Part shown: piece after piece, positions 43,733 through 52,491 of the stretch
Position numbering within the stretch: the first letter of the stretch is position 1
How the letters are laid out: the number at the start of each line of letters is the position of its first letter
Assembly: GCF_018403245.1 (NCBI RefSeq)
Contig: NZ_BOSH01000006.1
Coordinates: forward strand, 62,001-126,000
Length of the DNA stretch: 64,000 nucleotides
Source of the DNA: Paenibacillus sp. J2TS4
GTDB taxonomy: Bacteria; Bacillota; Bacilli; Paenibacillales; NBRC-103111
Reading direction: 5' to 3'
Notes under the pieces: model-generated
Databases searched by the model: none
What the model saw: the letters and a program-made list of their open reading frames with translations, nothing else
Told to the model about the DNA's origin: nothing
Made by a program: the position numbers and the translations under genes

Positions 43733-44869
43733 ATGAAAACGATCATTGTCGATGATGAGCCCTTGGCTTTACGTAGAGTAGAAAATCTGTTGGAAGAACA
43801 GATAGAAAGCGGGTTTGCGATCGAATTGATAGGCTCCTTCCAGGATCCGCAGATGGCGCTTGATTTCGCAAGACGGGAAAAAGTAGACCTGGTCTTCCAG
43901 GATATCGAAATGCCGGAAATCGGCGGCATGGAATTGGCCGAGCGTTTGTTAGAAATTCAGCCCCAGCTTCACATCGTATTTATTACGGCTTATAATGATT
44001 TTGCTGTGGAGGCGTTCGAGCTGAATGCCCTCGATTATTTACTCAAACCAGTGCAGCGCGATCGAATCTTTAAAACACTGCAGCGGCTCTTTATTGCGGA
44101 TCCAAAGGAGCAGCCGGATAACGGCAGCAAGCAGCAGAGGATGCTGTGCAGTCTGTTCTATCTTCATTATCTGGATGAAAATCAAATGCCGCAAACCTTT
44201 CAATGGAGGACGACGAAGGCTCAGGAGCTATTCGCTTATCTGATCCATAATCGCGGCCAAACCGTGCGCAAGGAGACCATCATGGATTTATTATGGCCGG
44301 ATTATGATATGGAGAAAGCCTCCTCGCTTCTGCACACGACCATCTATCAGATTAGACGGGTGATTAAACAAAAGGGGCTGTGCATTCAAGTCAAATATAT
44401 GGAAGAAGGATACCGGATAGATCTGGCGGATATGAAGCTGGACGTGGAGGAATGGGAGAAGGGGGTACATACGGCTTCCGCAGTGACCGCCGAAACCATT
44501 GGGCAGCATCGGAAACTGCTCGCTCTATATCGCGGCGACTACTTGGCCGAGCACCTCTATCTATGGTCGGAAGGGGAGCAGGAGCGCATCCGGTTGATCT
44601 GGCTGGAGCATGCCAAGCAAGTAGCTGAATATTTTATACAGATGGAGCAATACTCAGAGGCGGTGCCATTATATCAAAAAATTCAGGGGAAATTTCCTTA
44701 CACAGAAGAAGGATATTTTGGACTTATGCGAATTTATGCAAAAATAGGTGATTACGGAGGAGTGAGGAATCAGTACCAGCTTCTTGTCGAGAATATGAAG
44801 GAAGAGCTGGGTGTGGAGCCGAGCGCGAATGTGATCGACTGGTATGAGCAATGGAGAAGCAGAATCTAG
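43733..44869 (+). CDS. Response regulator with winged-helix and BTAD domains
   Basis: This 378-residue regulator has a receiver domain (1 to about 120) with Asp7-Asp8, phosphoacceptor Asp57 in LVFQDIEMP and Lys in YLLKPV. An OmpR-like winged helix follows (about 150-230; TKAQELFAYLIHNRGQTVRKETIMDLLWP), and then a bacterial transcriptional activator domain of TPR type (about 235-375), as in SARP regulators. No histidine kinase is adjacent, so it is an orphan here. It is the gene before the glycosidase/Pel locus, in the same direction as the pel genes but separated by a terminator and a convergent gene, so control of pel is only a guess. Confidence 0.88.
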   Translation: MKTIIVDDEPLALRRVENLLEEQIESGFAIELIGSFQDPQMALDFARREKVDLVFQDIEMPEIGGMELAERLLEIQPQLHIVFITAYNDFAVEAFELNALDYLLKPVQRDRIFKTLQRLFIADPKEQPDNGSKQQRMLCSLFYLHYLDENQMPQTFQWRTTKAQELFAYLIHNRGQTVRKETIMDLLWPDYDMEKASSLLHTTIYQIRRVIKQKGLCIQVKYMEEGYRIDLADMKLDVEEWEKGVHTASAVTAETIGQHRKLLALYRGDYLAEHLYLWSEGEQERIRLIWLEHAKQVAEYFIQMEQYSEAVPLYQKIQGKFPYTEEGYFGLMRIYAKIGDYGGVRNQYQLLVENMKEELGVEPSANVIDWYEQWRSRI

Positions 44870-44886
44870 TCTCGCTCAAATAAGAG

Positions 44887-44918
44887 AAACCGTCCGGTGG
44901 AAGGGACGGTTTTCTTGT
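44887..44918 (+). terminator. Terminator of the response regulator gene
   Basis: A 9-bp stem AAACCGTCC/GGACGGTTT with an 8-base loop is followed by TCTTGTTG. It lies between convergent genes. Confidence 0.8.
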
Positions 44919-44926
44919 TGTATGGA

Positions 44927-45961
44927 TTAACTGCCGTACAGCTCGGGAATATGATAGAAATGCTTTCCTTGCTCGGAATGCAGACGAAATCCGGCTCGCT
45001 TGTAATCCATTCCTTCAATAAGGACATTATAATCTTCATCCGCGTCATAATAATCCATATAGTTTTCAAAATAAGGGAGGGATTGAACGATGTTTCTGTT
45101 AGTTGTCCCCGCACTGTAATCCCAGGCTGCGATTCCGTAGCCGTTCAAAGAGAAAACCCCCGCTGCCGCTTCGTTCATTCGAAAAAATTTGCGAAGTTCG
45201 TTCTTGGAGAGCGAGTGAAAATCAATCTTGCTGACGGACAGCAGTCGGGTTCCGTATTCTTTACGGTAACTATGCAACTTGTCCATTCGCTTATGGAATC
45301 CTCTGCCATAGGCGCTTTCGGCATTCGGATCGTTAATATTAGTAGGCTTAAGAAAGCTCTCGATCAAAAAATAATCATTCGGTCCCAGAGCGGTTTCCAG
45401 TCCTTCCGGATTGTATCTGTCATCCTGCTGGCTTGCAAATACGTCGTCCGGATCCCAGGCATTCACGAAAGCTGACATGCCAAGTGAATGAACCATCTCC
45501 ACGGCCGTATTTAGCCGTTTGCGATCTACTCCGAAATCGTTCCCCGCATCGTCAAGGAAGATGCCATCGGCCCCTAACTGCTGCCACAATATACTTTTGG
45601 CCTCAATTTGCCCCAGAGGGAAGTTATATTTGGTCGTAACTCCTAAATCTATGTATCCAAAAAAAAGGGTGTCCGGATTCCATTCTTTGGTTGCGGTAAT
45701 AATTTGTTGAGTGGAGCCCGAATATTTGTGCTTGGGCTCCTCAAGACCAGCGCCAAAAACGACATAATCATACTGAGCAAACACTTTGGCGGCTTTCTTA
45801 TCCTCCCACAATTCGTTGACTCCCTGGGGAATCCCATAATAAATCAGCAACCGGTACTGGCTGGATTTGGCAGCACTTTTGGTTTGATCGGCACGGGCAA
45901 TGGAGCCGGGAATGAGAAGCAAGAAGATTATGAAGCAGCCAAATAAATTCATTTTTTTCAC
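44927..45961 (-). CDS. Secreted GH114/GH166-like glycosidase (PelA hydrolase-like)
   Basis: This 344-residue protein has a signal peptide (start MKKMNLFGCFIIFLLLI as VKK..., cut near ARA/DQ) and a TIM barrel of the endo-alpha-1,4-polygalactosaminidase type. Visible motifs are VVFGAGLEEP, ADGIFLDDAGNDFG (catalytic-region Asp), AFVNAWDP and YFLIESFLKP (candidate catalytic Glu). Such enzymes cut GalN/GalNAc polymers; the hydrolase domain of Gram-negative PelA belongs here. The GGGGGAG site fits a GTG start at 45961. It diverges from the pel operon 207 bases away, and the operon's own PelA lacks a hydrolase domain, so the two together replace the fused PelA. The exact GH family is inferred. Confidence 0.72.
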   Translation of the reverse strand: MKKMNLFGCFIIFLLLIPGSIARADQTKSAAKSSQYRLLIYYGIPQGVNELWEDKKAAKVFAQYDYVVFGAGLEEPKHKYSGSTQQIITATKEWNPDTLFFGYIDLGVTTKYNFPLGQIEAKSILWQQLGADGIFLDDAGNDFGVDRKRLNTAVEMVHSLGMSAFVNAWDPDDVFASQQDDRYNPEGLETALGPNDYFLIESFLKPTNINDPNAESAYGRGFHKRMDKLHSYRKEYGTRLLSVSKIDFHSLSKNELRKFFRMNEAAAGVFSLNGYGIAAWDYSAGTTNRNIVQSLPYFENYMDYYDADEDYNVLIEGMDYKRAGFRLHSEQGKHFYHIPELYGS

Positions 45962-46168
45962 GCAGCTCCCCCGTTCTTTGGAAAGTAATAATTTCACTAT
46001 ACAACAAAGGCTACCACCGATTCTTCAATTTTGTCAATTCTTCCCTATTGTTCAGTAAATGTTTAGAACCCCCGTATAAAATAAACACCTGTTGCAGCGC
46101 TCGACATCTTTCAATTATTTCCGCAGTGTGCTTTACTGCAGATTCTTAATTATGTTGTGGAGGGTATC

Positions 46169-48340
46169 ATGAAGGTTCTTATTACTGGCGGCTGTGGTTT
46201 CATTGGGTCTTTTGTCGCCGAACGTTTTCATAAAGAAGGGCATCAGGTCAGCATTATCGACAATTTATCAACAGGGCAAACCTATCACGTCCCATTTAAA
46301 CATCAACTGTACACTTTAAGTGTGGAAGATCCGCAATGTGAGGAAGTTTTTCGCAGCGGAAAATTTGATGTCGTCGTTCATTTGGCAGCACAAGTGGATG
46401 TTCAGAGATCATTGAAGCTCCCTTATGAGGACGCACAAACGAATATGCTGGGCATAGCCAACATGCTTCAACTGTCGGCTCAGTTCGGAGTGAAAAAGTT
46501 TATGTTCGCTTCGTCTGCCGCAGTGTATGGCATGCAGGAGGAGAGTCTGCCATTATCGGAAGATACGCCCTGCTCTCCGATCTCGCCTTATGGAACTCAC
46601 AAGTGGTTCGGGGAACAGTACTGTGCCCGTTGGCAGGAGATGTATGGCCTTGATACACTCTGCTTCCGGTTCTCTAATGTGTACGGACCGCGTCAGTCCG
46701 ATACCGGAGAAGGTGGAGTGATCTCTATCTTTCTAAACCGAATCGTTGGCGGACAAGAATTGGTCATTTACGGAGATGGCGGTCAGACGAGGGACTTTAT
46801 CTACGTAGAGGATGTGGCCGATGCCATCTATCGTTCGGCGAATAGCGATATTACCGGAGTCTACAATTTATCCACCCGAACGGAAACCAGCCTGAATGAT
46901 TTGGTCCGCCAGTTGTCGACAGAGGACAAGTCTCTAAGTGTGCGATATGTGGACGCGCGCGAAGGGGATATCTATCGTTCGTCGCTCGACAATACAAGGT
47001 TGAAGCGGGCACTCGACTGGGTTCCGTTATATTCGGTGGAGGAAGGCTTACAGAGAACGCGGGCATGGTTCGATCAGCGCCCGAAAGCGGGGAAGGAACA
47101 AGCCCGCAAGAAGTTTGCGCTGTCCGCCGCATGGAAGATGATTCTGCCTTACGCAGAAAATCTTTTATTATTTGTCGCTGTATGGCTGTTGGGCTCTTCT
47201 ATTATTTTTCGCCATTTGTCGATGGACTTCATGCTTTTTTATATTGTCCTCATTGCGGTCATGCACGGGATTCGCCAGTCCATGCTCTCCGTCTGCTTGG
47301 CGATCGGGTATTATTTGTACGGACAAATAGCGGAGGGACGCGAGCTTCTATCGTTAATTTACGACACGGAAGTATTCTTTCATATGGCAATCTATTTGTT
47401 CCTGGGACTAGTCATTGGCTATACCACGGACAAGCGCAAAACGACCATTGCCTCGTCTGACGACAAAATGGCGGCGTCTAAAGAGAAATATGATTTATTG
47501 AGGAAGGTTTATGAAGATACTCTGGAGGTCAAGGAACAGCTGCAGCAGCAAATTGTGGGTAGCAAAGACAGTATAGGCCGCTTGCACGCCATTATCCGCA
47601 ATCTCGAAAGCCTGGAGCCGGAGGAAGTTGTCGGTGCCGCCGTCGGTGTAATCGAGCAGTTGCTGGAGAACCGTTCTGTATCGATTTATTCCTATCGGCC
47701 GAACGGCTATTTACGGTTGATGGTTCGCTCCAATCGAGATGATTTCCTGCTGCCCAAATCGCTTCATATCGAGAAAGCTCCCCAATGGCGGACTGTCGTA
47801 ACGGAACAACGCCTCTTTATCAACCGGGAGTTGAACGGGCAGATGCCGATGATGGCGGCTCCTATTGTCCATGAAGGGGAAACGGTCGCCGTACTGTCGG
47901 TACATGAGGTTAAGTTTGAACGATTCACGCTGTATCATGAGCATCTTTTTAAAGTGGCGGCGGAATTGATCTCCAACTCTTTGGCCCGAGCCTTCCAATT
48001 TACCGGGGCGGTTCGCAGCGAGCGCTATATAGAAGATTCGGAGCTTCTGAACACAGAAGCTATGCAAGAAATTCTGGAGCAAAAAAGAAAGCTGCGGGAA
48101 ATTTACAATGTACACTATGCCATGCTTGAAGTGGCTTACAACAGCTCGACTTGGAAGGATACCGTTAAATATATAGCCCAGTCGCTGCGTGAGTCCGATT
48201 ATATTGGTCTGGGACGAAATCGGACTATTCAAGTGTTGTTATCTAATTCAACGAGTGAGGAAGCCACCCTTGTTGTACAGAGATTGCGATCGTTTGGGGT
48301 GAATGCCTCCTTGATGAGCGAGGAAGGTTCTTATGCTTGA
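46169..48340 (+). CDS. pelD: UDP-sugar 4-epimerase fused to PelD-like c-di-GMP receptor
   Basis: This 723-residue protein combines two Pel functions. Residues 1 to about 305 are an extended SDR epimerase of GalE type: GGCGFIG (7-13), active-site YGTHK (141-145), and GDGGQTRDFIYV. It would supply UDP-GalNAc. Four helices follow (about 326-345, 352-368, 371-387, 400-418), then a coiled coil (430-480), a GAF domain (about 485-605) and a degenerate GGDEF domain. In the last, Arg674-Glu-Ser-Asp677 fits the RxxD I-site that binds c-di-GMP in PelD, while the GGDEF position reads RNRTI, so no cyclase activity is expected. The GGAGGG site selects the ATG at 46169. pelE overlaps by 8 bases. Confidence 0.82.
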   Translation: MKVLITGGCGFIGSFVAERFHKEGHQVSIIDNLSTGQTYHVPFKHQLYTLSVEDPQCEEVFRSGKFDVVVHLAAQVDVQRSLKLPYEDAQTNMLGIANMLQLSAQFGVKKFMFASSAAVYGMQEESLPLSEDTPCSPISPYGTHKWFGEQYCARWQEMYGLDTLCFRFSNVYGPRQSDTGEGGVISIFLNRIVGGQELVIYGDGGQTRDFIYVEDVADAIYRSANSDITGVYNLSTRTETSLNDLVRQLSTEDKSLSVRYVDAREGDIYRSSLDNTRLKRALDWVPLYSVEEGLQRTRAWFDQRPKAGKEQARKKFALSAAWKMILPYAENLLLFVAVWLLGSSIIFRHLSMDFMLFYIVLIAVMHGIRQSMLSVCLAIGYYLYGQIAEGRELLSLIYDTEVFFHMAIYLFLGLVIGYTTDKRKTTIASSDDKMAASKEKYDLLRKVYEDTLEVKEQLQQQIVGSKDSIGRLHAIIRNLESLEPEEVVGAAVGVIEQLLENRSVSIYSYRPNGYLRLMVRSNRDDFLLPKSLHIEKAPQWRTVVTEQRLFINRELNGQMPMMAAPIVHEGETVAVLSVHEVKFERFTLYHEHLFKVAAELISNSLARAFQFTGAVRSERYIEDSELLNTEAMQEILEQKRKLREIYNVHYAMLEVAYNSSTWKDTVKYIAQSLRESDYIGLGRNRTIQVLLSNSTSEEATLVVQRLRSFGVNASLMSEEGSYA

Positions 48341-49232
48341 ACTGTTTTATATCCTATATGCCGCGTTAAGCCTGGTCTATCTGCTGGTCCGAATTTGGCA
48401 GCGCCGTCCCTGGTGGACCGATCTTATTCTGATCGTATGTATTCCTTTCGCCGGTCTGCTCATTGCTTTATGGGCATCGCTGCCCCCCTTTAGATCACGG
48501 AGTGATCAGCAATTGTCGGATAAGGAACGCTTCGCCCATCTTGTCTATCGGGGGGACGAAGGCCAGAGAATTCCCCAACAGGTAGATGTGGACAAGGAAG
48601 TGAATCTGGTTCCGTTGGAGGAAGCATTATATATCAGCGATGTGATGACAAGGCGGCGCATGCTGCTCGATGTGCTGAAGACGGAAATGGAAGCCATGCC
48701 GGGCTTGCTGGAAGCGGCTATCAGCAATGAAGATACCGAAACCTCCCATTACGCCGTATCCGCAGTTACAGAACTGAAGAGCAAGTTAACGCTCATGATG
48801 CAGAAGCTAGCCGTCCGCTACGAGCATTCGCCGGATGATCCGGAATTACTCCTTGCCTATGTGGATATATTGAAACGCAGCTTGGAGCTCGGTTTTCTGG
48901 ACAGGCATATGCAGGCACAGTATCGGCTGCGGCATGCAGAAGTGCTGGACCGCTTGCTCCGTGAGGGAGAGGGGAATGTTTCCCACTATATCGACAAGAT
49001 TCAAGTCGAGCTTCTTATGAATAGGGGAGAGCAGGCGGAATATTGGATCAGCCAGTTCTATGAAGCTTATCCGGATAGAGAGGAACCCTATTTATCCGAA
49101 ATGAAGCTGCGGTATGAACTGAATCAGAAGGACCGGCTGCTGGATACGTTACAGGCATTTCGTAACGCTCCGATCCGCGCGACTCCCGAGACGCTGGGTG
49201 TGATCCGATTTTGGCTGCAAAACAGTGAATGA
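48333..49232 (+). CDS. pelE: PelE-like membrane/TPR protein
   Basis: This 299-residue protein has two N-terminal helices (about residues 4-20 and 28-48) and a long soluble, mostly helical part with tandem repeat-like helices (about 120-299). This matches PelE: membrane anchor plus TPR region, the scaffold that holds PelD and PelF at the membrane. Sequence conservation in PelE is low, so the call leans on order (pelD-E-A-F-G), size and topology. Its ATG lies inside the end of the preceding gene (8-base overlap), and the next gene starts 12 bases after its stop. Confidence 0.7.
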   Translation: MLELFYILYAALSLVYLLVRIWQRRPWWTDLILIVCIPFAGLLIALWASLPPFRSRSDQQLSDKERFAHLVYRGDEGQRIPQQVDVDKEVNLVPLEEALYISDVMTRRRMLLDVLKTEMEAMPGLLEAAISNEDTETSHYAVSAVTELKSKLTLMMQKLAVRYEHSPDDPELLLAYVDILKRSLELGFLDRHMQAQYRLRHAEVLDRLLREGEGNVSHYIDKIQVELLMNRGEQAEYWISQFYEAYPDREEPYLSEMKLRYELNQKDRLLDTLQAFRNAPIRATPETLGVIRFWLQNSE

Positions 49233-49244
49233 GGCGAGGTTGAC

Positions 49245-51080
49245 ATGGGACTGCAAAAGAAAAATATATATTTTATTTTGGCTCTGGTTTTCATCCTGGG
49301 GGTAGTCCTGCAAATCTCCCGTCAGGATGAGCTGCTTACGTGGGCAGGAAGATTGCAAGCCAAGACACCTGATACGCTTGAATTTAAAGATGCAATTACG
49401 GCGCAAGAGGTTGATTCGCTGCAGCTCGATCGGATTCTGGTGGTATACGATGGCGAGGACCCCTACAGTGTTCGTCTTAAAGATAATATTGCTCGTACGC
49501 TGCAGGATATGAAGCAGAGGGTTGAGGTTGTGGAAGCCGTTGCGCTGCATGGAAGTCCGGACTCCTATCGAGCGGTCATGATTGCGATGGCCAAGCTTGA
49601 CCGATTGGCGGATCCAACCTGGCTGACCTCCTATGTGGAAGAGGGCGGTCATTTGGTGCTGGCAGTCACACCGGAAACCAGCAGCTTGCTGTTAAGTATT
49701 TATCGCAAATTGGGCGCTAATGACGTAGGAGAATACATTACGGTACAAGGTGTCCGATTAAATACCAATATATTGATCGGTATGAAAGGCTATGAGGTGG
49801 ACGACGAGTTTATCACGAATTCTTCCCTGCGTATGGATTTGAATGAACAGGCTAAGGTTCATATCACTTCGGCTTCGGGAGATCCGCTTCTATGGGAAAC
49901 TTCCTATGGCCTAGGCAAATTTGTCGTTTTTAATGGAACCATGCTGGACGAGAAGACAAGCAGAGGATTGATCACAGGCATGACCGGGCTTGTTATTCCG
50001 GATATGCTTTATTCGGTATTTAATGCGAAGCTTCTCTATATTGACGACTTTCCGGCTCCCTTTCCCAACGGCATCAATGAAGAACTGTACCAGATATATA
50101 AACGAAGCCAGCCCAGGTTTTTTAAAGAAGTGTGGTGGCCGGACATGGTGAGGCTTGCTCAGAGGCATGAATTTAAATACACGGGAGTGCTGATTGAAAC
50201 TTATGAGGATGATGTGCAATCGCCTTTTATGACACCGGAGCAAGCGGATCGGAGTAACTTGGCGACATTAGGAAGAGAGATCGTTAAGGGCGGGGGCGAA
50301 ATCGGGCTGCACGGGTATAATCACCAATCCCTGGTCACTAGCGAGAGAACCGCCGGTTTCTTCGGGTATAAGAAATGGACATCCGTCGAGGATATGGCGG
50401 GATCGCTGGAAGCGGCTCTACAATTTATCGGGAGCGTGTTTCCTTCAATTAAAGTTCAAACGTACGTGCCTCCTTCCAATGTTCTCGGTCCGGAAGGAAG
50501 GGAGGCGCTGAAGATGGCCTTGCCCGATTTAACGAACATTTCATCGCTCTATACCGAGGATGCGAAGGGTTTTGCATATGTTCAAGAATTTGAAGTGGCG
50601 GAGGACGGCCTTGTCGAGCTGCCGAGGCTGACATCCGGATATTTGCTTGATCATTACATGTATTGGGTGAGCATGAGCGGCGCTTCTTCCATCGGCATGT
50701 TTTCACACTTCATCCACCCGGACGACATTCTGGATCGCGAACGCAGTGCTCCGTATAAGTGGGATCAGTTGTATGAACGGATCGATCGTTTTCTGGAATT
50801 CCAGGAGGAACGATTCGGTTTCTTGCGCAGTATGACCGCGGCGGAAGCGGCGGAGGAAGTCAGGAAGTCCGTTACGGCGGAAGTGTATGTGGACAAGAGT
50901 GTAAAAGGGAAGCTGCGCGGATACGTGAACCACTATAGCGGAGACCTGTATTTTATACTGCGCACGGATAAAAAAATCGGGTTGTTGAAGCACTGCAGTG
51001 TGAAACGGATTGATGATCAAGTTTATTTGGTCCACGTCCAGGATGCTAATTTCGAAATAGAACTGAAGGGACAATTATGA
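49245..51080 (+). CDS. pelA: PelA-type polysaccharide deacetylase (hydrolase domain absent)
   Basis: This 611-residue protein has an N-terminal membrane anchor (about 8-24), a domain of DUF2194/flavodoxin-like fold (about 55-250), and a NodB-like deacetylase. Metal ligands appear in LLYIDDFPAPF (Asp pair) and GLHGYNHQ (His-x3-His). The C-terminal part (about 540-611) is beta-rich. In Gram-positive Pel clusters the deacetylase is encoded without the GH166 hydrolase domain. It would remove acetyl groups from some GalNAc units, giving the polymer positive charge. The 44927 glycosidase would supply the missing hydrolase. It overlaps pelF by 4 bases. Confidence 0.8.
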   Translation: MGLQKKNIYFILALVFILGVVLQISRQDELLTWAGRLQAKTPDTLEFKDAITAQEVDSLQLDRILVVYDGEDPYSVRLKDNIARTLQDMKQRVEVVEAVALHGSPDSYRAVMIAMAKLDRLADPTWLTSYVEEGGHLVLAVTPETSSLLLSIYRKLGANDVGEYITVQGVRLNTNILIGMKGYEVDDEFITNSSLRMDLNEQAKVHITSASGDPLLWETSYGLGKFVVFNGTMLDEKTSRGLITGMTGLVIPDMLYSVFNAKLLYIDDFPAPFPNGINEELYQIYKRSQPRFFKEVWWPDMVRLAQRHEFKYTGVLIETYEDDVQSPFMTPEQADRSNLATLGREIVKGGGEIGLHGYNHQSLVTSERTAGFFGYKKWTSVEDMAGSLEAALQFIGSVFPSIKVQTYVPPSNVLGPEGREALKMALPDLTNISSLYTEDAKGFAYVQEFEVAEDGLVELPRLTSGYLLDHYMYWVSMSGASSIGMFSHFIHPDDILDRERSAPYKWDQLYERIDRFLEFQEERFGFLRSMTAAEAAEEVRKSVTAEVYVDKSVKGKLRGYVNHYSGDLYFILRTDKKIGLLKHCSVKRIDDQVYLVHVQDANFEIELKGQL

Positions 51081-52486
51081 AAATAGCGATTATTGCCGAA
51101 GGGTCATACCCTTATGTCACCGGAGGGGTATCCAGTTGGCTGAATACATTGATTCGATCGATGCCAGAGCATGAATTTATCATCTATGCGATCGGTGCCG
51201 AGCAGTCTCAGCAGGGAAAATTTAAATATGAACTGCCCCCTCATGTTACGGAGGTCAAGGAAGTGTTCCTGGACTCTTATTTGCAGGAAGAAGGGCGTTC
51301 AGGCGGCAGCTACGAGCTGGACCCATCGCAAATTCGTGCCTTGAAGAGCCTCTTCATTCGGGACGATATGCAGGAATGGCCTCTGGTATTCGAGACTTTG
51401 CGGGATGCAAAAATGGAGTCGGTGGCTAACTTCCTTATGAGCAGGGATTTCTTTGACATCATTCATCAATTGTGCAAGGAGAAATATTTGCACGTACCGT
51501 TTACGGAGATGTTCTGGACGGCGCGTTCCATGGTGGTGCCCCTGTTCCTGCTGCTGCGGGAGCCCGTGCCGCAAGCAGATCTGTACCATAGCGTAGCTAC
51601 GGGATATGCAGGCGTCATCGGGAGTCTGGCCAAGCATGTGTACGGAAAGCCTTTTCTGCTGACCGAGCACGGCATCTATTCCCGGGAACGCGAGGAAGAA
51701 ATTATTAAAGCCGATTGGGTCAAAGGCTATTTTAAAGATTTGTGGATCGATTATTTCTATAAGCTGGCGGGATGCGCCTACAATTACGCCGATCGCGTCA
51801 TTACATTATTTAACCGGAACAAGGAAATCGAAATTGAACTGGGCTGCGATCCGGATAAAATCGATATCGTGCCGAACGGAATCGAAACAGCGGATTTTGT
51901 GAATCTCCCCGGAAAGGAAGAAGGAGATGATCGCATCCATATCGGCGGATTCGTTCGCGTGGTCCCGATTAAAGACATCAAGACGATGATTCAGAGCTTT
52001 GCCCTGGTGAAACGCGAGGTTCCGCAAGCGACATTTTATATTATGGGTTCTTTTGATGAAAATGAAGGGTATTACGAGGAATGTGTCCAACTGGCTCATG
52101 ATCTGGGCATGGAAAACATGTTTACGGGCAACGTTGCCCTTCACGAGTATATGGGCAGGATGGACGTTCTGGCGCTGACAAGCATTAGCGAAGGGCAGCC
52201 ATTGGCTGTACTTGAAGGAATGGCCGCCGGCAAGCCTTTTGTCGTAACGGACGTGGGCAGCTGTAAAGAATTGCTTTATGGAACTGACGACGATTACGGT
52301 GAGGCGGGTATCGTGGTGCCGGTCATGAACAGCGAGCGGATCGCTCAAGCGATTGTAACGCTCTGCCGGGATCCCGAATTGCGGCTGCGTATGGGAGACA
52401 GCGGGAAACGGCGAGTGCGCGCCCACTATACGAAAAAAGCCTTTATCGATACGTATAAGTCGTTGTATCTATCTTATGAGAGGTAA
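51077..52486 (+). CDS. pelF: PelF glycosyltransferase
   Basis: This 469-residue cytosolic GT4-type enzyme is the Pel polymerase, using UDP-GalNAc/UDP-GlcNAc. The N-terminal DUF3492 region begins IAEGSYPYVTGGVSSWLN. The C-terminal domain has FVRVVPIKDIKTMIQSF and the catalytic/donor-binding E-x7-E motif in SEGQPLAVLEGMAAGKP. The length fits PelF. The start overlaps the pelA stop (ATGA), and the TAATG junction leads to pelG. Confidence 0.93.
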   Translation: MKIAIIAEGSYPYVTGGVSSWLNTLIRSMPEHEFIIYAIGAEQSQQGKFKYELPPHVTEVKEVFLDSYLQEEGRSGGSYELDPSQIRALKSLFIRDDMQEWPLVFETLRDAKMESVANFLMSRDFFDIIHQLCKEKYLHVPFTEMFWTARSMVVPLFLLLREPVPQADLYHSVATGYAGVIGSLAKHVYGKPFLLTEHGIYSREREEEIIKADWVKGYFKDLWIDYFYKLAGCAYNYADRVITLFNRNKEIEIELGCDPDKIDIVPNGIETADFVNLPGKEEGDDRIHIGGFVRVVPIKDIKTMIQSFALVKREVPQATFYIMGSFDENEGYYEECVQLAHDLGMENMFTGNVALHEYMGRMDVLALTSISEGQPLAVLEGMAAGKPFVVTDVGSCKELLYGTDDDYGEAGIVVPVMNSERIAQAIVTLCRDPELRLRMGDSGKRRVRAHYTKKAFIDTYKSLYLSYER

Positions 52487-52491
52487 TGAAT

